Shown in pieces: positions 45,484 to 56,506 of a stretch of DNA of 64,000 nt. The notes beneath the pieces were generated by a model. The model had not been told where the DNA came from. It saw nothing but the letters and a program-made list of their open reading frames with translations, and ran no database searches. The stretch's first letter is position 1. Each line of letters starts with the position of its first letter. The stretch spans positions 248,001 through 312,000 of the forward strand of contig NZ_CANLZR010000003.1 in assembly GCF_947495705.1 (NCBI RefSeq), read 5' to 3'. This stretch comes from an uncultured Phycicoccus sp. (lineage in GTDB: Bacteria > Actinomycetota > Actinomycetes > Actinomycetales > Dermatophilaceae). A program made the position numbers and the translations under genes.

Positions 45484-45545
45484 GTCCTGGCGATCTGCGG
45501 TGGTCCAGGTGCGGTGGCGCCAGGAGTACCGCAGATCACCAGGAC
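45484..45545. repeat. 62-base inverted-repeat element (element E)
   Basis: Arms GTCCTGGCGATCTGCGGT (45484-45501) and ACCGCAGATCACCAGGAC (45528-45545) pair over 18 bases with one mismatch around a 26-base loop. It lies between two genes on the same strand, 43 bases after the ligase stop and 31 before the next start, so it may act as terminator or within the next promoter. Same total length as element B. Confidence 0.75.
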
Positions 45546-45575
45546 CACGGGCGGTCCCGCTGGCACGATGAGCCC

Positions 45576-46304
45576 GTGGAGGACCTCCGAGGCATCTGGA
45601 CCATGACCGCCGACGTCGACCTGCTGCGTCGGCTGGCGCGCAGTGGCGTCGACTGGATCGCCGTCGACGCCCAGCACGGGCCGGTCGACCGCGGCGCGCT
45701 GCACGGCGTGGGACGCGCCCTCGCCGACTCGCCGGTGCCGTGGCTGGTGCGCGTGCCGTCGGTCGACGCCGCGTGGATCGGCGCGGCCCTCGACGCGGGC
45801 GCGGCCGGGGTGGTCGTCCCGTCCGTCACGGGCGCCGCCGACGCACAGGCCGCCGCCCTTGCCGCCCGCTACCCGCCTCTGGGAGAACGCAGCTGGGGCC
45901 CGTTCGCGCCGCTCTGGGGCGGCGTTGCCCCCACGCCCGAGGCGGCGAACCAGGCTGTCCGCTGCTGGGTCATGGTCGAGACGCCGGGGGCGCTCGACGA
46001 GGTCGACGCCATCGCCGCCACTCCCGGGGTGGACGGCGTGTTCATCGGACCCTTCGACCTCGCGCTGTCCCACGGCACCACCGTCGACGCGCTCCTCGAG
46101 GACGAGTCCGCTGACGGCCCGATCGCCCGGGTCGTGGCCGCGGCCCGGCGCCAGGGGATCGAGGTCGGCGCGTTCGCGGGCACCCCGCAGAACGCGCTCC
46201 GGCTCCGGGCCCACGGCATCGGGTACGTCGCGGTGACGACCGACGCCGGCGTCGTCTCAGCCGGGGTGCGCGCCGTGCTCGACGCGTGCGACGCCCCGGC
46301 CTGA
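45576..46304 (+). CDS. HpcH/HpaI-family aldolase/citrate lyase
   Basis: 242 residues. DWIAVDAQHGPVDRG, AGAAGVVVPSVTGAADAQAA, VMVETPGALDEVDAIAATPGVDGVFIGPFDLA are the HpcH landmarks, including the catalytic Arg/metal region and the metal-binding Glu-Asp pair. It splits a 2-keto-3-deoxy or hydroxy acid into pyruvate and an aldehyde, or lyses a CoA thioester; the substrate cannot be read. GTG start. The gene stands alone. Confidence 0.88.
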   Translation: MEDLRGIWTMTADVDLLRRLARSGVDWIAVDAQHGPVDRGALHGVGRALADSPVPWLVRVPSVDAAWIGAALDAGAAGVVVPSVTGAADAQAAALAARYPPLGERSWGPFAPLWGGVAPTPEAANQAVRCWVMVETPGALDEVDAIAATPGVDGVFIGPFDLALSHGTTVDALLEDESADGPIARVVAAARRQGIEVGAFAGTPQNALRLRAHGIGYVAVTTDAGVVSAGVRAVLDACDAPA

Positions 46305-46311
46305 CCGTTCC

Positions 46312-47175
46312 TCAGCCGCACTCCACGGGCGGCACGGCGACGGGGACGTGGTCGGCCCCCAGCCGCGCGATGAGGCGCAGCGCGTCGTGGGGGGCATGGC
46401 CTTTGGCGTCGTTGTCGAAATAGGCGACGACGTCGCAGGTCTCCGCCCACTGCCGGCACCTCGCCGCCCACGCGTCCAGGGCGTCGTCGCTGTAGCCGCT
46501 GGCGTAGAGCTCGGTGTCGCCGTGCAGGCGTACGTACACGAGGTCGCTGGTCACCGCCTCGGCCACGGGCCAGCGGCCGGCGCTGTCCGCGACCACGGTG
46601 GCGACGTCGTGGGCACGCAGCAGGGCGGCCGCCTCGTCGGTGCAGAACGACTCGCTGCGGAACTCCAGCGCATGGCGGACCCGCTGCCCGGCGAGCCCGG
46701 CGGGCAGCGTGGTCAGCGACCGGCCCTCGGCCAGCTTGTCGTCGTGGCGCCGGGCGAGGTCTGCGGCCTCGCCGAGCGTGCGCGGGAGCAGGGCGAAGAA
46801 CGAGGCGAGCAGGTCCGCGTCGTACTCGAGGCGCTCCGGCACCTGCCACAGGACCGGCCCGAGCTTCGACCCGAGCGCGAGCACCCCGGAGGCGAAGAAG
46901 TTGGCCAGCGGCGTCTCGGCGTCGCGGAGCCGCTTCATGTGGGTGATGAACCGGCCCCCCTTGACGGCGAGGACGAACTCGTCCGGGGTCTGCTCGTGCC
47001 ACGACGTGTACGACGTCGGACGCTGCAGGGAGTAGAAGGAGCCGTTGACCTCGATCGAGCCCATCCGCTGCGCGGCGTACGCCAGCTCGCGGCGCTGGGG
47101 GAGCCCGCGTGGGTAGAAGTCACCGCGCCAGCCCGCGTAGGTCCAGCCGGAGATGCCGACGCGGATCTCACCCAT
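46312..47175 (-). CDS. DUF72 family protein
   Basis: 287 residues. IRVGISGWTYAGWRGDFYPRGLPQRRELAYA and IEVNGSFYSLQRPTSYTSWHEQTPDEF are the DUF72 opening; LEFRSESFC, YVRLHGD and VAYFDNDAKGHAPHDALRL follow. DUF72 proteins are widespread TIM-barrel-like proteins without assigned reaction. ATG at 47175. Convergent with the HpcH gene, 7 bases between stops. Confidence 0.92.
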   Translation of the reverse strand: MGEIRVGISGWTYAGWRGDFYPRGLPQRRELAYAAQRMGSIEVNGSFYSLQRPTSYTSWHEQTPDEFVLAVKGGRFITHMKRLRDAETPLANFFASGVLALGSKLGPVLWQVPERLEYDADLLASFFALLPRTLGEAADLARRHDDKLAEGRSLTTLPAGLAGQRVRHALEFRSESFCTDEAAALLRAHDVATVVADSAGRWPVAEAVTSDLVYVRLHGDTELYASGYSDDALDAWAARCRQWAETCDVVAYFDNDAKGHAPHDALRLIARLGADHVPVAVPPVECG

Positions 47176-47272
47176 GACTGCCTCCCGGTGTGGCTCGGGC
47201 CCGTCGCGCACGCTACCGGCGGAGGGCCGGGTGCAGGGCGAACGGTCGGTGGCGACGTTCCCGCCGCAGCCG

Positions 47273-48391
47273 CTACCTCGGGGTGACGACCGGCTCCGTG
47301 GCCGGAATGGCGGGCGCCGCCGGGCTCGAGCCCGTCACCCCGACCGGAGCGGCAGCGTCCTGGGCCGTGGGCAGGCGCCACCCGAGGCCGGCCCGTCGCC
47401 GCAGCGCGCACCAGCCGAACAGGGCGAGCCCGCCCACCGGCACCTCCATCCCGACGACGAGGGCGCGGTACACGAGGACCCCGGCGACGGCCACGGCCGG
47501 CGCCGTCCCGAAGGTGCCGAGCATCCCGACCATCCCGACCTCCACGGCACCCACGGCACCGGGGGTGAGGACCAGCATCGACAGCACCCGCTCGACGGCG
47601 AACGCGCAGGCGACGACGACGGGCTCGACCTGGCCGCCGACCGCCCGCAGGCACGCCCACAGGAGCACGGCCTGGAGCGCGGCGTAGGCCAGCTTGCCGC
47701 CGAGCATCCAGCCCCAGCCGGCCCGGACCAGCCGGGTGCTGTCCCGGCGGAACCCGGCGGCTCGCTCCCCGTAGCCCTCGGGCGCTGACGGCACCCACCG
47801 CACCCTCGCCGCGACGGCATCCGCCCGGCCCCCGGCCCACCGCACCGCGCGATCGTCACGGGCGACCAGGCCGACTCCGAGGACGAGGACCCCGAGCAGC
47901 CCGGTGCCGACGGCGGCCGCGGCCCCCATGACGCCGCCGGCGACGGCGCCGGACATCGCGACCCAGCAGAGGACGAGGCCGGGCAGCGCCACCTTGACGA
48001 CGGTGTCGGCGACGTTGGTGAGCATCGCCCATCGCGCGAACGCGTTCCCGCCGAAGCCCCAGGCCCGCGCCATCCGCCAGTTGACGACCGTGCCGACGGC
48101 GCCCCCGAGCGGGAGCAGGTTGGAGACGAACGAGCCGCTGAGGTTGAGGAGCAGGGCGCGCCGGTGGGACAGCCCCGGCAGCGCCGCGGTGAGCGACGGG
48201 GTGTGCACCCAGAGGCCGGCCGCCCAGAGCGCGACGAGAAGCACGAGCTCGGTGGACCCGACCTCGCCGAGCGCGGCACCGGTCTCGTCCCACCGCGCGC
48301 CCGACACCGCCGGCAGCGCCAGGACGACCATCGCCGCCCCGGCTCCCCCGCAGAGCGCGAGCCGCGCCGCAGGCCCCGTCCACCTCGACAT
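47273..48391 (-). CDS. Lysylphosphatidylglycerol synthase TM-region/UPF0104 family flippase-like protein
   Basis: 372 residues with about eight membrane segments. SGSFVSNLLPLGGAVGTVVNWRMARAWGFGGNAFARWAML and VERVLSMLVLTPGAVGAVEVGMVG are the GxG landmarks of the MprF N-terminal or AglD-like family that moves lipids across the membrane. No catalytic C-terminal MprF domain is present, so it is not a lysyl transferase. It stands alone on the minus strand, before the tRNA cluster. Confidence 0.88.
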   Translation of the reverse strand: MSRWTGPAARLALCGGAGAAMVVLALPAVSGARWDETGAALGEVGSTELVLLVALWAAGLWVHTPSLTAALPGLSHRRALLLNLSGSFVSNLLPLGGAVGTVVNWRMARAWGFGGNAFARWAMLTNVADTVVKVALPGLVLCWVAMSGAVAGGVMGAAAAVGTGLLGVLVLGVGLVARDDRAVRWAGGRADAVAARVRWVPSAPEGYGERAAGFRRDSTRLVRAGWGWMLGGKLAYAALQAVLLWACLRAVGGQVEPVVVACAFAVERVLSMLVLTPGAVGAVEVGMVGMLGTFGTAPAVAVAGVLVYRALVVGMEVPVGGLALFGWCALRRRAGLGWRLPTAQDAAAPVGVTGSSPAAPAIPATEPVVTPR

Positions 48392-48497
48392 ACGTCGAGG
48401 ATGACGCCCGGACCGGTGGCAGCGCATCAGGTTTGTGCCGGGGATCGACCCCGGGGGGTGGGGCGGCGTATCAGGGAGGACCCCGAGGCAGCGACGG

Positions 48498-48534
48498 CGA
48501 AAGCCGCAGTCAGCGGGGGCTGGCTGCGGCTTCG
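48498..48534 (-). terminator. Terminator of the tRNA operon
   Basis: CGAAAGCCGCAG (48498-48509) pairs with CTGCGGCTTCG (48524-48534) with one bulged base, 6 bases beyond the CCA of tRNA-Phe. The adjacent TCAGC/GCTGG steps extend the stem. Confidence 0.7.
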
Positions 48535-48542
48535 TGAACTGG

Positions 48543-48616
48543 TGGCCAGGGGCGGGGTCGAACCGCCGACCTTCCGATTTTCAGTCGGACGCTCGTACCA
48601 ACTGAGCTACCTGGCC
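48543..48616 (-). tRNA. tRNA-Phe (GAA)
   Basis: 74 nt, anticodon GAA in the loop ACTGAAAAT. Acceptor GGCCAGG pairs with CCTGGCC; D arm AGCTCAGTTGGTACGAGC, T arm GGCGGTTCGACCCCGCC. The 3' CCA is encoded at 48540-48542. Last tRNA of the Glu-Asp-Phe set. Confidence 0.96.
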
Positions 48617-48663
48617 GGACCTACACGCCGGGGCCGGACGAATCCGGCCCCAACATGGAGGAG

Positions 48664-48737
48664 CGACCCCGACGGGACTCGAACCCGCGACCTCCGCCGT
48701 GACAGGGCGGCGCGCTAACCAACTGCGCTACGGGGCC
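48664..48737 (-). tRNA. tRNA-Asp (GTC)
   Basis: 74 nt, anticodon GTC in CCTGTCACG, acceptor GGCCCCG, discriminator G. T arm CGCGGGTTCGAGTCCCGT. CCA is not encoded (GCTC follows). Middle of the tRNA set. Confidence 0.96.
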
Positions 48738-48755
48738 TTGACTGGTGCAAGACCG

Positions 48756-48828
48756 TATCCCCAACGGGATTCGAACCCGTGCTACCGCCGTGAAAGGGCG
48801 GGGTCCTGGGCCGCTAGACGATGGGGAC
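48756..48828 (-). tRNA. tRNA-Glu (TTC)
   Basis: 73 nt, anticodon TTC in CCTTTCACG, acceptor GTCCCCA, D arm TCTAGCGGCCCAGGA. Discriminator A; CCA is not encoded. First of the three tRNAs after the promoter at 48890-48918. Confidence 0.96.
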
Positions 48829-48889
48829 CCGACCTCGTCGGACCCTCTTCGTCACGCAGACCGGGCTCGGATCCGTCGAGGACTCCGAA

Positions 48890-48918
48890 AGCATAGGGGA
48901 CGCCGAGCCCGGGACCAA
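48890..48918 (-). promoter_or_regulatory. Promoter of the tRNA-Glu-Asp-Phe operon
   Basis: On the minus strand TTGGTC (48913-48918) and TATGCT (48890-48895) are separated by 17 bases, a good vegetative sigma match. The start would be near 48883, about 55 bases before tRNA-Glu. Confidence 0.7.
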
Positions 48919-48948
48919 AACGGGGGTGGCGGCGGTCGGGGCCGGCGC

Positions 48949-49368
48949 TCAGCCGAGCCGCCGGTAAGCGCCCCGGACCAGGTCGACGGCCTCCTGTTCC
49001 GACGTACCCGCGGCCCGCGCCGCCCGCGCGTAGTCGGCCGCGGCCAGCCGAACGGCGGGGTCGGGACCGCCTCCAGCGGGGGAGGCGGCGGCTCCGTCGG
49101 GGGAGACGACCGTGCCCAGCCGGCGCCGGGTCAGGACGAGCCCCGCGGCCTCGAGCTCGCGGTAGGCCCGTGCCACGGTGTTGACCGCGAGCCCGACCTC
49201 CTCGGCGAGCGACCTGATGGTCGGCAGCTTCGCCCCCGCCGGCAGACGGCCGTCGCCGATGGCCTCAGCGAGCTGGCTGCGGACCTGGTCGAACGGTGGC
49301 CGGGGCCCCTCGTGGTCGACCCGCAGCAGCCCGTCGAGGGCCACCGACACGTGCCCGCCGGCGCTCAT
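48949..49368 (-). CDS. GntR-family transcriptional regulator, YtrA-type
   Basis: 139 residues. The N-terminal winged HTH has FDQVRSQLAEAIGDGRLPAGAKLPTIRSLAEEVGLAVNTVARAYRELEAAGLV, and a short C-terminal tail of about 60 residues replaces a large effector domain; this is the YtrA subgroup. YtrA regulators usually control neighbouring ABC transporters, which are absent here. The ATG overlaps the stop of the PHP gene (ATGA). Confidence 0.88.
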   Translation of the reverse strand: MSAGGHVSVALDGLLRVDHEGPRPPFDQVRSQLAEAIGDGRLPAGAKLPTIRSLAEEVGLAVNTVARAYRELEAAGLVLTRRRLGTVVSPDGAAASPAGGGPDPAVRLAAADYARAARAAGTSEQEAVDLVRGAYRRLG

Positions 49369-50420
49369 CGGGAGGCTCCGGCCCACTCGCGGACGCGGTC
49401 GACGTCCCACGTCGTGACGATGCGCTCGGCCGGGACGCCGAGCCGCTCGGCCCGCGCGCACCCGTACGCCTTCATGTCCAGCTGCCCGGGGGCGTGCGCA
49501 TCGGAGTCGATCGAGAAGAGGCAGCCGATGTCGAGGGCCAGCGTCACGAGGTCGTCCGGGGGGTCGCAGCGCTCGGGGCGGCTGTTGATCTCGACCGCCG
49601 TGCCGTGCTCCGCGCAGGCCTCGAAGACGGCGCGCGCGTCGAACTCCGACTGCGGGCGGGTGCCCCGAGACCCTTCGACGAGCCGGCCCGTGCAGTGCCC
49701 GAGGACGTTGACCCGCGGGTTCGAGACGGCCGCGACCATCCGGCGGGTCATCGGCTCGGCGTTCATCCGCAGCTTGCTGTGGACGGAGGCGGTGACGACG
49801 TCGAGCCGCCCCAGCATCTCCTCGGTCTGGTCGAGGGAGCCGTCGTCGAGGATGTCGACCTCGATGCCCTTGAGGAGGGTGAAGTGGCCCGCCAGGGAAC
49901 GGTTGATGCCGTCGACGATCTTCAGCTGCTGCCGGAGCCGCTCGACGGTGAGGCCGTTGGCGACCCGCAGCTGCGGGCTGTGGTCGGTGAGCACCATCCA
50001 CTCGTGGCCGAGCTCGACCCCGGTGAGGACCATCTCGTCGATGGGGGAGCCGCCGTCGCTCCAGTCCGAGTGCAGGTGGGCGTCGCCCCGGAGCGCGGCG
50101 TACAGGTCCTCGCCGCCGTCGACGAGCCGGCCGCCGGCCTTCTGCTGCAGCGACTCGAGGTAGCTCGGCAGCTCGCCGGTGAGTGCCTCGGTGATGACGC
50201 CGGACGTCGACTTCCCGATGCCCTCGATCTCCTGCAGCGTGCCGGCCTCGGCGCGCTCACGCACCTCGCCGGCCTCGAGCGTGCGCAGCGTCTTGACCGC
50301 GTTGCGGAAGGCCTCGACCCGGTACGTCCCGGCCCGGGTGCGCTCGAGCAGGAAGGCGATGCGGCGCAGGGCGTCGACCGGCTCGACCGGTGCCTCCAGG
50401 GGCTCGAGCAGCGCGACCAT
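49365..50420 (-). CDS. PolX-like protein without polymerase domain: HhH plus PHP hydrolase
   Basis: 351 residues. The N-terminal ~100 residues resemble the DNA-binding part of family X polymerases (RIAFLLERTRAGTYRVEAFRNAVKTL and the helix-hairpin-helix LQEIEGIGKSTSGVI). After a short linker the PHP domain shows GDAHLHSDWSDGG, MVLTDHSPQLRVANG, GIEVDILDDGSL, EINSRPERCDPP and DSDAHAPGQL, metal ligands intact. The palm and fingers of PolX are absent. M. tuberculosis has a similar short PHP protein. A DNA end-processing phosphoesterase is likely. Overlaps the GntR gene. Confidence 0.85.
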   Translation of the reverse strand: MVALLEPLEAPVEPVDALRRIAFLLERTRAGTYRVEAFRNAVKTLRTLEAGEVRERAEAGTLQEIEGIGKSTSGVITEALTGELPSYLESLQQKAGGRLVDGGEDLYAALRGDAHLHSDWSDGGSPIDEMVLTGVELGHEWMVLTDHSPQLRVANGLTVERLRQQLKIVDGINRSLAGHFTLLKGIEVDILDDGSLDQTEEMLGRLDVVTASVHSKLRMNAEPMTRRMVAAVSNPRVNVLGHCTGRLVEGSRGTRPQSEFDARAVFEACAEHGTAVEINSRPERCDPPDDLVTLALDIGCLFSIDSDAHAPGQLDMKAYGCARAERLGVPAERIVTTWDVDRVREWAGASR

Positions 50421-50565
50421 GGGCCGATGCTGTCACACCGGCCGGGTCCGCTGCCGCCGTGCGGACTGGCCCGCGGCTGCAGCCGTTGCCGCCGGCGGTC
50501 GCCGGCGCTACGGTCCCTCACGGGGGAGCCATTGGGGGGTCCTCCATGACCTGAAGGGGGATTTC

Positions 50566-51021
50566 ATGACCACATCCATCCGTCGCCTCGGGGCGGCTGC
50601 CGCCGTCGCGGTGGCCGCTCTCGCCGTGCCTGCCGGGGCGGCCTCCGCCGCCGGCGAGTCGTGCGAGGGCACCGCGGTGAAGAAGTGCGTGTCGCTGTCG
50701 GTCGCCAACGGCGTCTGGCAGGCGGAGGGCGTCATCACCGACGTGGGCGGAGACGGGATCAACGTCGACGTGCGGGTCGACGAGGTCCGCATCCAGGCGT
50801 ACAGCGGCGGCCGCTGGGTCGACGTCATGTCGTCCAACGCCGTCGACGCCGACGGCTGGCACGGCGCTCAGGACGTCGGGCTCAGCCTGCGGCGCGGCTG
50901 CAACGAGCTGCAGATGTACGGCAGCAGCATCCGCGCGAAGGCGCACATGCAGTGGCGTGGCGACCGCACCGGGGACCTGTGGGTGACCGGTGCCGCCGTC
51001 ACCCCGGGCTGCTTCGGCTGA
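50566..51021 (+). CDS. Small secreted protein, unknown
   Basis: 151 residues. Signal peptide AAAAVAVAALAVPAGAASA, cleavage near AAG-ESC; the mature part is about 122 residues with four Cys (ESCEG, KKCVS, RRGCNEL, PGCFG) and beta-type repeats (VDVRVDEVRIQAYSG). No family recognised. The ATG is preceded by GAAGGGGGA. A strong terminator follows the stop; convergent with the class V aminotransferase. Confidence 0.65.
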   Translation: MTTSIRRLGAAAAVAVAALAVPAGAASAAGESCEGTAVKKCVSLSVANGVWQAEGVITDVGGDGINVDVRVDEVRIQAYSGGRWVDVMSSNAVDADGWHGAQDVGLSLRRGCNELQMYGSSIRAKAHMQWRGDRTGDLWVTGAAVTPGCFG

Positions 51022-51029
51022 CGGCCGGT

Positions 51030-51061
51030 GGTCGGGGTGGGTCCTGGGCCCCACCCCGACC
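51030..51061. terminator. Bidirectional terminator between convergent genes
   Basis: Perfect 12-bp stem GGTCGGGGTGGG / CCCACCCCGACC around an 8-base loop, ending 2 bases before the stop codon of the minus-strand aminotransferase. Confidence 0.8.
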
Positions 51062-51062
51062 G

Positions 51063-52277
51063 TCACAGCAGCGCGCGCAGCCCGGTGAGCAGGCGGTCGA
51101 CGTCGGCGTCGTCCGTGTACGGCGCGAGGCCGACGCGCACCCCGCCTGCATCGCCGAGGCCCAGGTGGCGCGAGGCCTCGAGCGCGTAGAAGTGGCTCGC
51201 GGGCGCGTTGACGCCGTGCTCGGCGAGGCCGCGGTAGATGTCCTGGGGGTCGCGGCCCTCGACGGTGAACAGCAGCGTGGGGGTGCGCCGGCCCGCGTTG
51301 GAGTGCACGGTGACGCCGGGCATGGCGCGCAGCGCCGGCTCGAGGCGGGCGAGCAGGGCGTCCTCGTGCTTCTCGAGGGCGCCGAAGGAGGTGAGCAGCC
51401 GCTCGCGGCGGTCGGCCGGGTCCACCGGGGTGTCGAGGTCGTCGAGCCCGGCGAGGAAGTCGACGGCGGCGGTGGCGCCGGCCATCAGCTCGTACGGGAG
51501 CGTGCCGAGCTCGAACCGCTCCGGGACGGCGTCGGACGACGGCAGCAGCTTGTCGGGACGGAGGGTCTCGAGGAGGCCTGGGTCGGCGGCGAGGACGCCG
51601 CAGTGCGGGCCGAGGAACTTGTACGGCGAGCACGTCCAGGCGTCGGCCCCGAGGGCCTGGAGGTCGACGGACGCGTGGGCGGTCGCATGGACGCCGTCGA
51701 CCCAGTGGAGGGCGCCGACCGCGTGCACCGCGTCGGAGATCTGGCGGGTCGGCGGGCGGGTCCCGATGAGGTTGGACGCGGCAGTGGTCGCGACGAGCCG
51801 GGTCCGGTCGGAGAGGACCGCCTCGATGTCGGCGACGGTGAGCTCGCCGGTGGCCGGGTCGAAGTCGGCCCAGCGCACGGTGGCGCCGGCCGCCTCGGCC
51901 ACCTGGAGCCAGGGGCGGATGTTGGAGTCGTGGTCGAGGCGGGTCACGACGACCTCGTCGCCGGGGCCCCACTGCTTGGCCAGGGCGCGGGCCAGGTCGT
52001 AGGTGAGGGCCGTCGCGCTGCGCCCGAAGACGACGCCGCGGGGGTCGGCACCCAGCAGGTCGGCCAGCGCCTGGCGGCACGCCGCGACGACGTCGCTGGC
52101 GCGCCGTTCGGACGCGGTGACGGTCCCCTTGTTGCTGATGGACGCCGTGATCGTCCGGGCGACGGCGGCACCGACGACGTCCGGCACCTGGCTCCCGCCC
52201 GGGCCGTCGAAGTGCGCCAACCCGCCCTCGGTCAGGGAGGGGAAGTGGGACCGGATCTGCTCGACGTCGTAGGCCAT
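51063..52277 (-). CDS. Class V aminotransferase, cysteine desulfurase-like
   Basis: 404 residues. AHFDGPGGSQVPDVV, VVFGRSATALTYDLARAL, RLDHDSNIRPW, HWVDGVHATAHASVDLQALGADAWTCSPYKFLGPHCG with the PLP Lys in YKFLGP. The region before the C-terminus (NAPASHFYALEASRHLGLGDAGGVRVGLAPY) lacks an obvious Cys on the active-site loop, so it is probably a SufS-fold relative of unknown substrate rather than an Fe-S cluster desulfurase. A 59-bp gap separates it from guaB1. Confidence 0.88.
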   Translation of the reverse strand: MAYDVEQIRSHFPSLTEGGLAHFDGPGGSQVPDVVGAAVARTITASISNKGTVTASERRASDVVAACRQALADLLGADPRGVVFGRSATALTYDLARALAKQWGPGDEVVVTRLDHDSNIRPWLQVAEAAGATVRWADFDPATGELTVADIEAVLSDRTRLVATTAASNLIGTRPPTRQISDAVHAVGALHWVDGVHATAHASVDLQALGADAWTCSPYKFLGPHCGVLAADPGLLETLRPDKLLPSSDAVPERFELGTLPYELMAGATAAVDFLAGLDDLDTPVDPADRRERLLTSFGALEKHEDALLARLEPALRAMPGVTVHSNAGRRTPTLLFTVEGRDPQDIYRGLAEHGVNAPASHFYALEASRHLGLGDAGGVRVGLAPYTDDADVDRLLTGLRALL

Positions 52278-52289
52278 GGCGTCATCCTC

Positions 52290-52332
52290 CCCCACCCCGC
52301 CGTCCCTGAAGGGGACCGGAGCGGGGGTGGGG
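52290..52332 (-). terminator. Hairpin after guaB1
   Basis: CCCCACCCCGC at 52290-52300 pairs with GCGGGGGTGGGG at 52321-52332, with one extra G in the right arm. It ends 5 bases before the guaB1 stop codon. Confidence 0.55.
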
Positions 52333-52336
52333 CGGG

Positions 52337-55237
<2,901 letters not shown>

Positions 55238-55239
55238 TC

Positions 55240-55704
55240 ATGACGAACCCCGGCCGGGCGACGCCCGCGAACTCCGACGGCACGACCACGCCGGGCCGGG
55301 GGCGGCTGGCGCTCGCGGTCGCCCTGACCGCTGTCGTGTTCGGCATTCTCGACGGGCTCTGGCTCACCGTCGTGTCGGGCGACCTGTACCGGGACCGGAT
55401 CGGGCACCTGCTCGCCGACAGCCCGAACGCAGCCGCAGCAGCCGCGTTCTACGTCGTCTTCGTGCTCGGCATCGTCTACTTCGTCATCCGCCCGGGCCTC
55501 GCCCGAGCCACCCTCGGCCCGAGCCTGCGCGACGCCGCCGCGTTCGGGCTGGTCACGTACGCGACGTTCGACCTCACCTCGATGGCGGTGATGAAGGACT
55601 TCCCGCTCGACGTCGTCCTCATCGACATGGCGTGGGGCACCATCGTCTGCACGGCGACGACCGCGGTGGTCCTCGCGGTGCTGCACCGGCTGGGTCGCAG
55701 CTGA
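55240..55704 (+). CDS. DUF2177 family membrane protein
   Basis: 154 residues with four membrane segments. VVFGILDGLWLTVVSGDLYRDRIGHLL, YVVFVLGIVYFVIRPGLA and FGLVTYATFDLTSMAVMKDFPLDVVLIDMAWG are DUF2177 marks. Members are often near DUF1295 and cyclopropane-synthase clusters, as here, but no function is known. Convergent with DUF1295, 1-bp gap between stop codons. Confidence 0.9.
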   Translation: MTNPGRATPANSDGTTTPGRGRLALAVALTAVVFGILDGLWLTVVSGDLYRDRIGHLLADSPNAAAAAAFYVVFVLGIVYFVIRPGLARATLGPSLRDAAAFGLVTYATFDLTSMAVMKDFPLDVVLIDMAWGTIVCTATTAVVLAVLHRLGRS

Positions 55705-55705
55705 G

Positions 55706-56506
55706 TCAGCGCCGCTTCGGAGGCAGCGGGAAGAACATGCTCGTCCGCTCCATGTACTCGGGGTAGCCCGGGCGCTTGGCCATCTCGGACTCGAGCAGCC
55801 GCGCCCCCGTCGCGAAGGCGAGGAAGTACGTCATGACGACCGGCGACAGGACGGTGAGGACCCCGGGCCAGGCGCCGGCGGCGATGACCCACAGCCCCCA
55901 CCAGATCGCGGAGTCCCCGAAGTAGTTGGGGTGCCGGGTCCAGGCCCACAGCCCCTGGTCCATGACCTTGCCCTTGTTCGAGGGGTCGGCCTTGAACGCC
56001 TTGAGCTGGGCGTCGCCGACGGCCTCGAAGGTCAGCCCGACGAGCCAGACGAGCACCCCGAGCGCCGCGACCCAGCCGAGCGCGGAGTCGGTGGCGGCGG
56101 CGACCTGCAGCGGCAGCGAGACGAACCACGCTGCCGCGCCCTGGGTGCCGAACACCCGCACCAGGGCGGACCGCCAGCGCTCCTCCTGGGAGTCGGCCGG
56201 CAGCATCTTCTCGTACCGCGGGTCCTCGCCCTGCCCCAGCGCGCGGCCCCGGATGTGCCACGCGAGACGGCCGCCCCAGATCGTGACGAGGACGGCGAGG
56301 AGCAGCGAGCGAGCGGAGTGCTGGCCGACCGCGAAGGCGACCCACCCGATGGCCACGAACACCAGGCCCCACGTGACGTCGACGACGGCGATCTTGCCCG
56401 TCCGCCTCGCGACGAGCGCGGTGACGCCCATCGCGACGGCGGCCGTCGCCAGCGAGGCCAGCAGCACCGCGACGAGCGTGCCGCCCGCGAACCCCTCGCC
56501 CGTCAT
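55706..56506 (-). CDS. DUF1295 (steroid 5-alpha-reductase-like) membrane protein, Rv0446c-like
   Basis: 266 residues with about six membrane segments. KIAVVDVTWGLVFVAIGWVAF, IWGGRLAWHIRGRALGQGEDPRYEKM and VMDQGLWAWTRHPNYFGDSAIWWGLW are the family landmarks; RHPNYFG matches NADPH- and substrate-binding motifs of 5-alpha-reductase folds. The homologous gene Rv0446c in M. tuberculosis sits beside ufaA1. The ATG overlaps the cyclopropane-synthase gene upstream. Last gene of the putative carH operon. Confidence 0.9.
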   Translation of the reverse strand: MTGEGFAGGTLVAVLLASLATAAVAMGVTALVARRTGKIAVVDVTWGLVFVAIGWVAFAVGQHSARSLLLAVLVTIWGGRLAWHIRGRALGQGEDPRYEKMLPADSQEERWRSALVRVFGTQGAAAWFVSLPLQVAAATDSALGWVAALGVLVWLVGLTFEAVGDAQLKAFKADPSNKGKVMDQGLWAWTRHPNYFGDSAIWWGLWVIAAGAWPGVLTVLSPVVMTYFLAFATGARLLESEMAKRPGYPEYMERTSMFFPLPPKRR

